Shown here: positions 18,702-32,185 of the stretch, one piece after another
Position numbering within the stretch: the stretch's first letter is position 1
How the letters are laid out: every line of letters starts with the position of its first letter
Origin: Thermus sp. LT1-2-5
GTDB lineage: Bacteria > Deinococcota > Deinococci > Deinococcales > Thermaceae
Length of the DNA: 64,000 nucleotides
Assembly (NCBI RefSeq): GCF_040363165.1
Contig: NZ_BSRG01000002.1
Span: 62,001 to 126,000 of the forward strand
Direction of reading: 5' to 3'
The notes under the pieces: model-generated
Told to the model about the DNA's origin: nothing
Database searches by the model: none
The model's input: the letters and a program-made list of their open reading frames with translations, nothing else
Made by a program: the position numbers and the translations under genes

Positions 18702-19182
18702 GCTTGTAGCCGAAGCGGCGAAGGAGGTCCTTGCGCCAGGCCACCTCGGCCTCGTCCTCCACCCCGAGGGGCTTAAACCCGTCCATGACCCCCAAAATGG
18801 CCCGCTGCTCCCCCTCCTCCGCCACCACCACCTTTAGGGGGTTGGCGGTGGCGGCGAAGATCCGCACCACCTCGGGGCAGGCCTTCACCGCATGGAGGAC
18901 GTTGATGGGGTAAAACCCCTCGCCCAAGACGATGAGGAAGGTGTGCCCCGCCGCCAGGTTGAGGAGGTTCTTCACCGCAAGCTCCACCAGGGCCTCGTCC
19001 GTGCCCGAGCGGCGGATGAGCCGCTTGCCGCTGGCCTCAGAGAAGGCGAGGCCGAACCGGATGCCGGGCACGGCGGTCACCAAGGCCTCGTGCAGGTCCT
19101 CCACCGTCTTGATGAAGTGGGCCTGGCCCAGGATGACGTTCAGGTTCTCCGGCTTCTCAATGGGGATGAGCTTTAGCTCCAT
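18697..19182 (-). CDS. Adenosine-specific kinase family protein (PF04008-like)
   Basis: This 161-residue protein contains the conserved segments GQAHFIKTVEDL, PGIRFGLAFSEASGKRL and FAATANPLKVVVAE, found in the small archaeal/bacterial family annotated as adenosine-specific kinase after a Pyrobaculum structure. The enzymatic role is not well established in the family. ATG 19182 follows a TACAAT box (19194-19189) by 6 nt, so it is leaderless. It precedes bcp, but bcp has its own promoter. Confidence 0.85.
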   Translation of the reverse strand: MELKLIPIEKPENLNVILGQAHFIKTVEDLHEALVTAVPGIRFGLAFSEASGKRLIRRSGTDEALVELAVKNLLNLAAGHTFLIVLGEGFYPINVLHAVKACPEVVRIFAATANPLKVVVAEEGEQRAILGVMDGFKPLGVEDEAEVAWRKDLLRRFGYKL

Positions 19183-19237
19183 GGGACCATTGTACCCGTG
19201 GCCGAGCCCCCACCCAAACCGGGAAGGAGGGTGTAGC

Positions 19238-20380
19238 ATGGGGGGCATGGACGTCCTGGAGAAGGCCGTGGCCGGGAAGAGGCTTTCGGAAAAGGAGGTC
19301 CTGGCCCTCTTTGACCTCCCCCTTCCCGAGCTCGCCGCCGCCGCCCACGAGGTGCGGCTTAAGAAGACGGACCCCCAGGTGGTCACCTTTCTCATCGACC
19401 GCAACATCAACTACACCAACGTCTGCACCGTGGCCTGCGCCTTCTGCGCCTTCTACCGCACCAAGCGGCAGAAGGACGCCTACACCCTGAGCTATGAGGC
19501 CATCGCCCGGAAGGTGGAAGAGCTCTACCAGGTGGGGGGAAAGCGCATCCTCATGCAGGGGGGGGTGAACCCCGAGCTTCCCCTGGACTGGTACCTGGAC
19601 CTCCTGCGCTACCTCAAGGAGCGCTTCCCCGACCTGCGCATCGACGCCTTCAGCCCCGAGGAGATCCTGGGCCTGGAGCGCCTCACGGGCCTTCGGGCTG
19701 AAGAAATCCTGGAAAGGCTCAAAGCGGCAGGCCTGGACGGGATGCCGGGGGCGGGGGCGGAGATCCTGGTGGACGAGGTGCGGCAAAAAGCGGCCCCCGC
19801 CCGCATCAAGACGGCGGACTGGTACCGCATCGTGGACGCCGCCCAGGCCCTGGGCCTCTATACCCTCGCAACCATGGTCATCGGCTTCGGGGAAGGCCCC
19901 AAGGAGCGCGCCGCCCACCTCCTGGGCCTCCGCGCCCAGCAGGACAAGGCCTTGGAGCGCTACGAAAACGGCTTCGCCGCCTTCGCCCTTTGGACCTTGC
20001 AGGTGGAGCACACCCGCCTCAAGGGCAAGGCCCCGGGGGCCACGGCCCACGAGTACCTAAAGACCCTGAGCATCGCCCGGCTTGCCCTGGACAACTTCGC
20101 CCACTTCCAGGCCTCCTGGCCCACCCTGGGCTTCAAGGTAGCCCAAGCCGCCCTCTACTACGGGGCCGACGATTTCGGCAGCACCATGCTGGAGGAGAAC
20201 GTGGTTTCGGCCGCCGGGGGGCACGGCCGCACCCACGCCACGGTGCGCCAAATCGTGCGCCACATCGTGGACGCAGGCTTCAGGCCGGCGGAGCGGGACC
20301 CCCTTTACCGCATCCTCCGCTACCCAGATGCGGAAGCCCTCCTCCAGGAGAACGAGCCCCTGGAGCTACCCCTGGCCTAG
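19238..20380 (+). CDS. mqnC: Cyclic dehypoxanthinylfutalosine synthase (radical SAM), menaquinone pathway
   Basis: The 380-residue protein carries the radical SAM cluster CTVACAFC (CxxxCxxC) after NYTNV, then the family stretches QGGVNPELPLDWY and LEENVVSAAGG. MqnC cyclises dehypoxanthine futalosine in the alternative menaquinone route used by Thermus. AAGGAGG lies 7 nt before ATG 19238; ATG 19247 is a second candidate. No other mqn gene is in the window. It shares CTAG with the convergent ABC permease gene. Confidence 0.95.
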   Translation: MGGMDVLEKAVAGKRLSEKEVLALFDLPLPELAAAAHEVRLKKTDPQVVTFLIDRNINYTNVCTVACAFCAFYRTKRQKDAYTLSYEAIARKVEELYQVGGKRILMQGGVNPELPLDWYLDLLRYLKERFPDLRIDAFSPEEILGLERLTGLRAEEILERLKAAGLDGMPGAGAEILVDEVRQKAAPARIKTADWYRIVDAAQALGLYTLATMVIGFGEGPKERAAHLLGLRAQQDKALERYENGFAAFALWTLQVEHTRLKGKAPGATAHEYLKTLSIARLALDNFAHFQASWPTLGFKVAQAALYYGADDFGSTMLEENVVSAAGGHGRTHATVRQIVRHIVDAGFRPAERDPLYRILRYPDAEALLQENEPLELPLA

Positions 20381-21204
20381 CCCGTGCGCTTGAGCTTGCC
20401 GGTGCGCTTGGCCCAGCGCTCCGCTAAACCGAACACCCAAAGGCCCAAGGGGATGAAGGCCACCCCCATGAGGAGGAGGACCCCCAGCTCCGGAAGCACC
20501 GCCCCCAAGGGCGCCCCCACCAGGTGGCCGGGGGTGGAGTCCGGGTGGTGGATGCCCAGGAGCTTGCGGCTGGCCTCGAGGGCGTAGGTGGCGGGGGAGA
20601 GGTAGGCCAAGGGCTGGAGCCAGGCAGGCAGGACGGAAACCGGGTAGTAGATGCCGGACACCAAGAGCAAGACCCCTTGGAGGATGTTGGTGGCCTGGGC
20701 CCCGTTTTCCGGGCTCATCACCGGCAGGATGGCGGCCATGAGCCCCAGGCCCATGAAGGCCAGGCTCCCCACCAACAGCACCACCAACACCCCCCACAGG
20801 TTGGCCCCAGCCAGGTCTAGGTCCACAAAAAGCGCCAGGCCCAGCAGGATCACCGCAGTGCGCACCACGCTGTAGAAGGTGGCGAAGAGGCTCACCCCCA
20901 ACAGGTGGACGAGGCGGGACACCGGGGCCATAAAGGTGTACTCCAGGGTGCCTTCCCAACGCTCATAGGCGATGGAGTTGGCGATCTCCTGGTACATGGC
21001 GGAAAGGTAGCTCCAAAGGAGCGCTCCCAGGACCAGGGTGAGGGTGAGGCGGAAATCCCCCTGGGCCACCCCGATGAGGGCGATGGTGGCGGCGTTGACG
21101 ATGGCGTAAAAGGTGAACACCACCACCCAGGAAAAGTACCGCCGCGTCAGGTGGAAGTCGCGGAAGACAAAGGCCCACATGGGCAAGAGATACTTACGAA
21201 GCAT
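20377..21204 (-). CDS. ABC-2 type exporter permease
   Basis: The 275-residue protein has six membrane helices and the ABC-2 family feature GIYYPVSVLPAWLQPLAYLSPATYALEA before the last segments. ATG 21204 is selected because GAGGAGG lies 6 nt upstream within the end of the ATPase gene (11-nt overlap); a start at 21228 would enlarge the overlap without benefit. With the next gene it forms a two-component exporter, with substrate unknown (drug, lipid or polysaccharide types are all possible). Confidence 0.88.
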   Translation of the reverse strand: MLRKYLLPMWAFVFRDFHLTRRYFSWVVVFTFYAIVNAATIALIGVAQGDFRLTLTLVLGALLWSYLSAMYQEIANSIAYERWEGTLEYTFMAPVSRLVHLLGVSLFATFYSVVRTAVILLGLALFVDLDLAGANLWGVLVVLLVGSLAFMGLGLMAAILPVMSPENGAQATNILQGVLLLVSGIYYPVSVLPAWLQPLAYLSPATYALEASRKLLGIHHPDSTPGHLVGAPLGAVLPELGVLLLMGVAFIPLGLWVFGLAERWAKRTGKLKRTG

Positions 21205-21973
21205 CGGTTTCCTCCTCGAGGCCCTCACCCGTCATTCGCAAGAAGGCCTCCTCCAGGTTCTCAGCCCCGGCCAAGGCCTTGAGCTCCTCCACCGTCCCCT
21301 CCGCCACCAGCCTTCCCCGCACCAGGAAGCCCACCCGGTGGGCCAGGCGCTCCGCCTCGGCCATGTCGTGGGTGGTGAGGAGAAGGGTGGTGCCCTCCTC
21401 CCGCCTGAGCTCTTCCAAAAACCCCTGCACGTCCCGGCGGCTCCGCGGGTCTAGGCCGGTGGTGGGCTCGTCCAGGAGGAGGAGGGGTGGGCGGATGAGG
21501 AGGGCGCGGGCGATGGCCACCTTCTGTTGCATGCCCCGGCTCATCTCCTCCAAGGGGTCGTCAAAGCGCCGGGTTTCCAAGCCAAGCCGCTCCAAGATAG
21601 CCATGGCCCGCCGCTCCGCCTCCTTAGGGGAGATGCCGTAAAGCTGGGCGGCGAAGAGGAGGTTTTCCCGGGGGGAGAGCTTTTTGTAAAAGGCGGCGTC
21701 CACGCTTACCCGGCCAATCCTCTCCCGCACCCGCCGCTCCCCCTCGGGCAAGGGGTGGCCCAGGATGCGCACCCGCCCGGCATCGGGCACGAGCAGGGTG
21801 GAGAGGATGCGGATCAAGGTGGACTTGCCGGAGCCGTTGGGCCCCAAGAGGGCGTAGGTCTCCCCCTCCGCCACCCGGAAGGAAACCCCCTTTAGGGCCC
21901 ATTCCTCCTGCTTGCGGCCGAAGGTGGTCTTGCGGAATACCTTGGAAAGATTTTGTACTTCAATGGCCCACAC
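21194..21973 (-). CDS. ABC exporter ATP-binding protein
   Basis: The 259-residue ATPase has Walker A GPNGSGKST, signature MSRGMQQK, Walker B LLLLDEPTTGLD and the switch histidine TTHD. It resembles the DrrA/CcmA group that pairs with ABC-2 permeases. GTG 21973 has AAGGAGG 5 nt upstream. The permease gene overlaps its end. A ~105-bp gap separates it from trpA, in which I see no further gene. Confidence 0.9.
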   Translation of the reverse strand: MWAIEVQNLSKVFRKTTFGRKQEEWALKGVSFRVAEGETYALLGPNGSGKSTLIRILSTLLVPDAGRVRILGHPLPEGERRVRERIGRVSVDAAFYKKLSPRENLLFAAQLYGISPKEAERRAMAILERLGLETRRFDDPLEEMSRGMQQKVAIARALLIRPPLLLLDEPTTGLDPRSRRDVQGFLEELRREEGTTLLLTTHDMAEAERLAHRVGFLVRGRLVAEGTVEELKALAGAENLEEAFLRMTGEGLEEETDAS

Positions 21974-22078
21974 GCACGCCTCCTTCAGGCATACCCCTGG
22001 GAACTAGCGCACCAACGGAGGCTAGCGGGAAACCCGGGTACCCTCCAACGTACCAGGGCAGGCCCTCGGGCGCAAGCC

Positions 22079-24072
<1,994 letters not shown>

Positions 24073-24083
24073 CTTCACTCCCC

Positions 24084-24102
24084 AAAAAAGGCGCAAAGCG
24101 CC
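24084..24102 (-). terminator. Intrinsic terminator/attenuator directly before trpB
   Basis: On the minus strand GGCGC and GCGCC pair around TTT and are followed by six T residues (24089-24084). The T run ends 11 nt before the trpB ATG. The stem is short but GC-only. Confidence 0.7.
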
Positions 24103-24117
24103 CAAAGCCTATCTATC

Positions 24118-24204
24118 CTATCGCCCCAAGCCAAAAGGGAAAAGGCCAGGGCCTCGGTAGCGCCCGTGCCTCCGCTTGAAGGCAAAGGGGGTTCGCACCC
24201 GCAT
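24118..24204 (-). CDS. Possible trpBA leader ORF (28 codons, no Trp)
   Basis: ATG 24204 lies 6 nt after a TACCCT box with TTGCCA 17 nt further upstream, a good leaderless promoter. The ORF ends at TAG 24118, 15 nt before the terminator stem. The peptide is rich in Arg, Gly and Phe and has no Trp codon. In the neighbouring frame two TGG codons occur close to the end (reading WPFPFW), but that frame has no nearby start. I report it as a candidate leader only. Confidence 0.35.
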   Translation of the reverse strand: MRVRTPFAFKRRHGRYRGPGLFPFGLGR

Positions 24205-24210
24205 AGGCTA

Positions 24211-24239
24211 AGGGTAGACCGGGGAAGCCCAAGTGGCAA
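24211..24239 (-). promoter_or_regulatory. Promoter upstream of the trpBA leader
   Basis: The -35 TTGCCA (24239-24234), a 17-nt spacer and the -10 TACCCT (24216-24211) precede ATG 24204 by 6 nt. It runs divergently from the thyX promoter, and the -35 touches the thyX -10 region. Confidence 0.6.
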
Positions 24240-24240
24240 G

Positions 24241-24246
24241 TAGACT
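24241..24246 (+). promoter_or_regulatory. Leaderless -10 box of thyX
   Basis: TAGACT ends 7 nt before ATG 24254. No convincing -35 is present. It is back-to-back with the trpBA leader promoter. Confidence 0.55.
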
Positions 24247-24253
24247 CTAGGGC

Positions 24254-27087
<2,834 letters not shown>

Positions 27088-27101
27088 TTACCGCCGCCCG
27101 G

Positions 27102-27107
27102 TATAAT
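27102..27107 (+). promoter_or_regulatory. TATAAT box of the BMP-family binding-protein gene
   Basis: A perfect -10 lies 31 nt before ATG 27139, giving a short leader with CAGGAGGTGAG as ribosome-binding site. It is divergent from ligA, whose -10 lies about 20 bp away. No good -35 is visible. Confidence 0.6.
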
Positions 27108-27138
27108 AGCCCCTGGCGAATAGCCGCAGGAGGTGAGC

Positions 27139-28263
27139 ATGAAACGTGTACTGGCGCTTCTTGGGGTTCTGGCCCTGGGCCTAAGCCTGGCCCAGGTGCG
27201 GGTGGGCATCGCCTTTGACGCCGGCGGCAAGTTTGACCGCTCCTTCAACCAGTCCGCTTGGGAAGGGGCGCAAAAAGCGGCCAAGGACTTCGGGGTAAGG
27301 CTCTTCGACTTTGAGCCCGCCGACCCCTCCCAGGTGGGGCAGGGCATCCGCACCTTCGCCGAGGAGGGCTTTGACCTGGTGATCGGCGTGGGCTTCGCCA
27401 ACGAACCCGCCATCACCGCCACGGCCAAGGAGTTTCCCAACGTCAAGTTCGCCGTGATCGACGCCGTTCCGGGTGAGGGGAAGCTCGCCAACGCCGTGGG
27501 GCTCGTGTTCCGCGAGCAAGAGGGCAGCTTCCTGGTGGGCTACATCGCCGGCAAGATGACCCGCACCGGGGTGGTGGGCTTCATCGGCGGCATGGACATC
27601 CCCCTGATCCACAAGTTTGAGGCAGGCTTCCGCGCCGGGGCGGAGTACGCCTTCAAGGAGGACAAGATCCAGGGCAAGGTCCTGGTGGGTTACGTGGGCA
27701 ACACCCCCGCCGCCTGGAACGACCCCGCCAAGGCCAAAGAGATCGCCGCCGCCCAGGTGCGCCAGGGGGCCGACATCATCTACGCCGCCGCCGGTGGGTC
27801 GGGCCTTGGGCTCATAGACTACGTGAAGCAGACCAAGTGCCTCAAGGAAGGGGGCAACATCCGCTTCGTGCGCAAGGCGGACCCCTACGCCAAGGTGGCC
27901 AAGTACGCCGAGTACACCCGCGCTTGCGGCACCGACGGCACCAAGGCCACGCCCCTCTTCTTCATCGGCGTGGACGCCAACCAAAACTACCTGGGCGACA
28001 CCGACAACAACCCCGCCACCCTCAACCACGGCCTCACCTCCATGATGAAGCGGGTGGACGTGGCCACCTACGAGGTGATCAAGAGCGTGGTGCAGAAGAC
28101 CTTCAAGGGCGGGGTGCGGGAGTTCGGCCTGAGCAACAACGGGGTGGGCTACGCCCTGGACCAGTACAACAAGGCCCTGATCCCAGCGGGCTTGGTGAGC
28201 AAGCTGGAACTCCTCAAGCAGCAGATCATCAAGGGCCAGATCAAGGTGCCCGAGTCCCGCTAA
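27139..28263 (+). CDS. BMP-family (PnrA-like) nucleoside-binding transport protein
   Basis: The 374-residue protein has a signal peptide (residues 1-19, ending SLAQ) without a lipobox cysteine. The basic membrane protein fold follows: FDAGGKFDRSFNQSAWEG, FVIGVGFANEP-like and FIGGMDIPLIHKFEAGF. Relatives bind purine nucleosides. A strong terminator follows, then a gene for the matching ATPase. No permease gene is present in the window. Confidence 0.9.
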   Translation: MKRVLALLGVLALGLSLAQVRVGIAFDAGGKFDRSFNQSAWEGAQKAAKDFGVRLFDFEPADPSQVGQGIRTFAEEGFDLVIGVGFANEPAITATAKEFPNVKFAVIDAVPGEGKLANAVGLVFREQEGSFLVGYIAGKMTRTGVVGFIGGMDIPLIHKFEAGFRAGAEYAFKEDKIQGKVLVGYVGNTPAAWNDPAKAKEIAAAQVRQGADIIYAAAGGSGLGLIDYVKQTKCLKEGGNIRFVRKADPYAKVAKYAEYTRACGTDGTKATPLFFIGVDANQNYLGDTDNNPATLNHGLTSMMKRVDVATYEVIKSVVQKTFKGGVREFGLSNNGVGYALDQYNKALIPAGLVSKLELLKQQIIKGQIKVPESR

Positions 28264-28275
28264 AGGGCATCCCCG

Positions 28276-28306
28276 AAGAGGGGCCGGAGCGCTTCCGGCC
28301 CCTCTT
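28276..28306 (+). terminator. Terminator after the BMP-family gene
   Basis: A 13-bp stem, AAGAGGGGCCGGA with its complement, encloses GCGCT. The T run is minimal. It may lower transcription into the downstream ATPase gene, which has its own TATACT promoter at 28308. Confidence 0.7.
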
Positions 28307-28307
28307 G

Positions 28308-28313
28308 TATACT
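28308..28313 (+). promoter_or_regulatory. Leaderless -10 box of the nucleoside/sugar ABC ATPase gene
   Basis: TATACT ends 7 nt before GTG 28321, immediately after the terminator stem. The ATPase can thus be expressed apart from the binding protein. Confidence 0.6.
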
Positions 28314-28320
28314 TGCGGGC

Positions 28321-29811
28321 GTGGAGAAGGCCCTGGTCCTGAAGGACATCACCAAGCGCTTCCCCCTGGTCCTCGCCAACGACCACATCTCCTTGGACCT
28401 GAACTGGGGCGAGGTCTTGGCCTTGGTGGGGGAAAACGGCGCCGGAAAGTCCACCCTCATGAAGATCGTCTACGGCCTCCAGCCCCCCGATAAGGGGGAG
28501 ATGTGGGTGGACGGCAAACCCTACCGCCCCAAAAGCCCCCTGGACGCCATTGCCGCTGGCATCGGCATGGTACACCAGCACTTCATGCTGGTGGAGCCTT
28601 TCACGGTGCTGGAAAACCTGGTCTTGGGCTTGGAGCCGGGAAGCGCCTTGTACCTGGACCTCGAGGCCGCCCGGAAGCGGGCCCAAGGCCTCATGGAAGA
28701 GCTGGGCTTCCAGGTGCCCCTGGACGAGCGCATCGAGAACCTCCCCGTGGGCCTGCAACAGCGGGTGGAGATCCTCAAGGCCCTGTACCGAAAGGCCAGG
28801 ATCCTCATCTTGGACGAGCCCACCGCCGTCCTCACCCCCCAGGAAGCGGAGGAGCTTTTCCGCTTCCTCCGCGCCTACGTGGCCCAGGGCAACGCCGCCA
28901 TCTTCATCAGCCACAAGCTCAAGGAGGTGCTTTCCGTTTCCGACCGGGTCACGGTGATCCGGGATGGAAAGGTGGTGGGCACGGTGCGCACGGTGGAAAC
29001 CTCCTTGGAGGCGCTCGCCCGGATGATGGTGGGCCGGGAGGTGGTCCTACGGGTGCAAAAGGGCCCGGCCAAGCCCGGCGAGGTGGTCTTGGCCCTAGAG
29101 GACTTCGCCGCCCCGCCCCGGCTTAAAGGCGTGAGCTTTGCGGTGCGGGCTGGGGAGATCGTGGGCATCGCCGGGGTGGAGGGGAACGGGCAAACCGAGC
29201 TGGTGGAGGCCCTCACCGGCCTGCGCCGCCACAAGGGCGTGGCCCGGTACCTGGGCCAGCCCCTTCCCCCCCTGGCCCGGGCGGTGCGGGAGCTTGGCAT
29301 AAGCCACGTCCCCGAGGACCGGCACGCCCGGGGCCTCGTCCTGGACTTCTCCGTGCGGGAAAACGCCATCCTGGGCGACCAGCACAGGCCCCCCTTCCGG
29401 GGCTTCCTGGGTTTTCTGGACGGCGAGGCAGTGGAGGGCCACGCCCGGGCCCTGGTGGAGGCCTTTGACGTGCGCCCCCGGTCCACGGAGCTTTCCGCCC
29501 GGCGCTTTTCTGGGGGCAACCAGCAGAAGATCGTGGTGGGCCGGGAGCTCCTAAGGAAACCCCGCCTCCTCATCGCCGCCCAGCCCACCCGGGGGGTGGA
29601 CGTGGGCGCCATCGAGTTCATCCACCAGCGGCTGGTGGAGGCCCGGGACCAGGGGATGGCGGTGCTCCTGGTCTCCGCCGACCTCAGCGAGGTCCTAAGC
29701 CTCGCCGACCGCATCCTGGTGATGTACGAGGGGAGGATCGTGGGGGAGCTCACCCCGGAGGAGGCCACGGAGGAGCGGCTCGGCCTCCTGATGGCGGGGG
29801 TTTCCGCTTAG
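28321..29811 (+). CDS. Double-NBD ABC ATPase of the simple-sugar/nucleoside importer class
   Basis: The 496-residue protein has two fused nucleotide-binding domains. The first has Walker [18 protein letters not shown] and [11 protein letters not shown]; its signature is NLPVGLQQR. The second has the degenerate Walker [11 protein letters not shown] and signature FSGGNQQK, as is usual in this class. With the BMP-type protein upstream it should energise nucleoside uptake, but permease genes do not follow; the next gene is convergent. It probably works with permeases encoded elsewhere. Confidence 0.92.
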   Translation: MEKALVLKDITKRFPLVLANDHISLDLNWGEVLALVGENGAGKSTLMKIVYGLQPPDKGEMWVDGKPYRPKSPLDAIAAGIGMVHQHFMLVEPFTVLENLVLGLEPGSALYLDLEAARKRAQGLMEELGFQVPLDERIENLPVGLQQRVEILKALYRKARILILDEPTAVLTPQEAEELFRFLRAYVAQGNAAIFISHKLKEVLSVSDRVTVIRDGKVVGTVRTVETSLEALARMMVGREVVLRVQKGPAKPGEVVLALEDFAAPPRLKGVSFAVRAGEIVGIAGVEGNGQTELVEALTGLRRHKGVARYLGQPLPPLARAVRELGISHVPEDRHARGLVLDFSVRENAILGDQHRPPFRGFLGFLDGEAVEGHARALVEAFDVRPRSTELSARRFSGGNQQKIVVGRELLRKPRLLIAAQPTRGVDVGAIEFIHQRLVEARDQGMAVLLVSADLSEVLSLADRILVMYEGRIVGELTPEEATEERLGLLMAGVSA

Positions 29812-30731
29812 GGCTCCTTAAACTCCCCCACCACCCGCCCGAGGAGAACCGCCTCGCCCGTTTCCAGGGCGTAGCGCACCCGTTCTCCCCGCACGAAGCC
29901 CTTCTCGTCCCGGCTTTCCACGTGGCCGAAGAGGTAGGCGAAGCCCTCCTTCTCCCGCACCAGGGCCCTGTCCGCCCTGGTGGTGCGCCCGCCTTGGGTG
30001 AGCTCCACCCGCAAAAGCCAAAGCGCCTCCTCGTCCAGAAGGTAGCGGAGGCCCTCCGCCTTGCCCAAAAGGGGCTTTTCCCCTTCCCGCCTCACCTCCA
30101 AGGGGCCTTCCAAGAGGGCCTCCCCGGTTTCGTTGCGGTAGCGAAGCTGCCTTCCCTTCACCCGGGTTGCCCCCTGTTCCACCACCACCTCCCCCGGGGC
30201 CTGGCGCACCTCGAGGCGCCCCTCCCCCTCCAGGTAGCGGGCTTCCCCCCCAGAGAGGAACAGCACCTCCTCGCTTCCCCGCTCCACCACCGCCAAGGGC
30301 CCCGTGGCCCGCACCTCCGTTCCCAGGCGCACCTCCACCCCCTTGGGGTCGAAGAGGACGAGGCGCAGGTACCTTTCCGCCTTCCCTTCCCCCGCCCGGC
30401 GCAGGCGCAGGAGGTGGGGAAGGCCCTCCTGGGTGAGGTCGGGGTTATAGGCAGCCTCCACCCTATCCCCCACCCCAAGCCCCTCGTCCACGGCGCTTGT
30501 CCCGTCGCGGAAGAAGGCCCTTCCCTCCACCACCGCCCGGGTTTCGCTCAGCGCCTCCAGCCTGCCCACCAGGAGGTCGCCGTAGTCGGCGTAGAAGAGG
30601 CTATCCTCCTCCCCGCTCACCCAGGCCACCACCTTCTTGTCCTTGCGGACCAGCTCCACCTCGGGGCGGAAGACCTCCTGGGCCAAGGCGCAAAGGAGCG
30701 CAAGGCCAAGGCCCAGGAGGAGAGGGCGCAT
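29808..30731 (-). CDS. Second LptA/OstA-like envelope beta-jellyroll protein
   Basis: The 307-residue protein has a signal peptide (1-17) and repeated short beta strands of the OstA/LptA type, e.g. [33 protein letters not shown] and [16 protein letters not shown], which recur every 20-25 residues. LptA-fold proteins bridge the periplasm for lipid transport. It is the third of three related genes in a row, with TGATG coupling to the previous one (ATG 30731). Identity is by pattern only. Confidence 0.65.
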   Translation of the reverse strand: MRPLLLGLGLALLCALAQEVFRPEVELVRKDKKVVAWVSGEEDSLFYADYGDLLVGRLEALSETRAVVEGRAFFRDGTSAVDEGLGVGDRVEAAYNPDLTQEGLPHLLRLRRAGEGKAERYLRLVLFDPKGVEVRLGTEVRATGPLAVVERGSEEVLFLSGGEARYLEGEGRLEVRQAPGEVVVEQGATRVKGRQLRYRNETGEALLEGPLEVRREGEKPLLGKAEGLRYLLDEEALWLLRVELTQGGRTTRADRALVREKEGFAYLFGHVESRDEKGFVRGERVRYALETGEAVLLGRVVGEFKEP

Positions 30732-31588
30732 CACTTCTCCCCGAGCTTTTTAAACTCCTCCACAGGCAGGCGGAAGGCGCGGCCGTAGACCCGCACCTGG
30801 TGGCGGTTCACGTTGTGGAGAAGGGTGCTCCCGGAAAGCTTAAAGCCTTCCTTCTTGTTCTCGCTCACCGCCGGCTTCCCCAGGACAATGGCCTCCCCGG
30901 TGGTGTCGTCGTAGTAGAGGCTTTCCCCCACGGTGACCAAATCTCCGTCCACGAGGCGCACCCCCTCGGTGGCGATGAGGCGCTTGGGGCCGGTGAGGCT
31001 TCGCACCTCCTTGGCCCGGATGACGAGGTCCCCGTCCTTACGCTTGCGGGTAAGGACCACCTCCTTGGGATCGCTGAAGACGGCAAGACCGCGCTCCTCC
31101 TCGTAGTAGACAAAGTCCGCCCGCCCCTCCTGGTTGCCGCTCCTGAGGAGGGCGTTTTCGCTGGTGGAGGTGTCGGTGTCCACCTGGAAGGTCATGCGGC
31201 TCGCCTCCACCTCCACGGGATCCTCCCCGGGCTTGGGCTCCTGGCGCATGCGGGCCGGGCCCAAGAGCTCCCCTTCCCCCGTCTTTTCCCGGTAAACCAG
31301 GACGGGCCCCCGGGCCTCCACCCGGCCCCGGCGCACCACCACGCCCCCCTCAAAGCGGGCCTCCCGTTCCCCTTCCGCCTCCTGCATGGTCTTGCCCTTG
31401 GGGGCGGTGAGGGTGGCCTTGGGGGCCTGGATGGTGAGGTCCTTGACCCGGCCCCTCACCTCCCCCTCAAAGGTCCAGGGGCCGTAGCGCAGGTCCCCGG
31501 AGAGCCTGCCCCCCTCCACCTGGATCACCCGCACGCCCGAAGCCGCCAAGGCCAGTCCAAGGAACGAAAACAGCACGATTCTCTTCAC
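30731..31588 (-). CDS. LptA/OstA-like periplasmic protein
   Basis: The 285-residue protein has a signal peptide (1-15) and OstA-type repeats such as IQAPKATLTAPKGK, VEARGPVLVYREKTGEGELLG and VTVGESLYYDDTTGEAIVLG. GTG 31588 has AAGGAGG 6-7 nt upstream and overlaps the LptC-like stop (GTGA). A start at 31612 would lack such a site. In LPS-bearing bacteria this fold carries LPS; Thermus makes no typical LPS, so the cargo is open. Confidence 0.72.
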   Translation of the reverse strand: MKRIVLFSFLGLALAASGVRVIQVEGGRLSGDLRYGPWTFEGEVRGRVKDLTIQAPKATLTAPKGKTMQEAEGEREARFEGGVVVRRGRVEARGPVLVYREKTGEGELLGPARMRQEPKPGEDPVEVEASRMTFQVDTDTSTSENALLRSGNQEGRADFVYYEEERGLAVFSDPKEVVLTRKRKDGDLVIRAKEVRSLTGPKRLIATEGVRLVDGDLVTVGESLYYDDTTGEAIVLGKPAVSENKKEGFKLSGSTLLHNVNRHQVRVYGRAFRLPVEEFKKLGEK

Positions 31589-32139
31589 GAGCTCCCTCCT
31601 TCCACGGTGCACGGGCCGAAGCTTCCCCCTGCGGGGAAGGAAAAGCGGGGGTTTTGCGCCTCGAGGCGCTCCAAGGCGAAATCCGAGCGGAAGGCCTCCG
31701 CCTCACCCCTAAGGTTCGGCGCCTCTATCCGCACCCAAGGGGCGAAAAAGCCCTCTTTCTGCCGGATGAGGACCTCCCCCTTGCCGGGGGCGGAAAGGGC
31801 CAGGCGGTAGCACCCTTTGAGGATCTCCACCTCGGCGTAAGGGGCCCGCAGGTTGTCCCCGGGCTCCACCACCACCTCCGGCGCCTTAAGCCGCAGGTCC
31901 AGGCGCCCCTCCACGTAGCGCTCCCCGGCAAGCCCCCCCCGGATGCGGAACACCCCCCCTTCCTCCACCATCTCCTCCGCGGCAAAGCGCCACTCCACCC
32001 CTTCCTCCTCGGGGAAAAGCCAAAACTCCACCCCCAAAAGGCGCACCCCCGGGGCCGGGGATGGGGCTCGAGAAGGCCCCGGGCGCAGCCAAAGGAAGAG
32101 GAGAAGCAGGAGGGCGAGGGGGAGGAGAAACCGCACCAC
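31585..32139 (-). CDS. LptC-like membrane-anchored protein
   Basis: The 184-residue protein has one N-terminal membrane helix (about 3-17) and a beta-rich periplasmic domain, the LptC layout, and sits directly before two LptA-like genes. GTG 32139 is selected because TAAGGT ends 7 nt upstream (leaderless) and the following residues MVRFLLPLALLL make a proper anchor. The sequence is too diverged for certain assignment; position and topology are the main evidence. Confidence 0.62.
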   Translation of the reverse strand: MVRFLLPLALLLLLFLWLRPGPSRAPSPAPGVRLLGVEFWLFPEEEGVEWRFAAEEMVEEGGVFRIRGGLAGERYVEGRLDLRLKAPEVVVEPGDNLRAPYAEVEILKGCYRLALSAPGKGEVLIRQKEGFFAPWVRIEAPNLRGEAEAFRSDFALERLEAQNPRFSFPAGGSFGPCTVEGGSS

Positions 32140-32185
32140 GCCCCTCACCTTACGGGAAAGCCCTTGAGAAAGATGACAAGCCCCT

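Noticed and set aside
21974..22078. A gene in the gap between the ABC ATPase gene and trpA
   Set aside because: No start with a ribosome-binding site or leaderless box opens a frame of useful length; I see nothing assignable there.
24110..24180. Trp leader peptide using the frame with two TGG codons
   Set aside because: That frame has no ATG, GTG or TTG between the promoter and the TGG codons; the only upstream TTG lies before the -10 box.
27181..28914. A 577-codon minus-strand frame over the BMP-family and ABC ATPase genes
   Set aside because: Antisense shadow across two separate real genes and a terminator; no start signal or recognisable domain.
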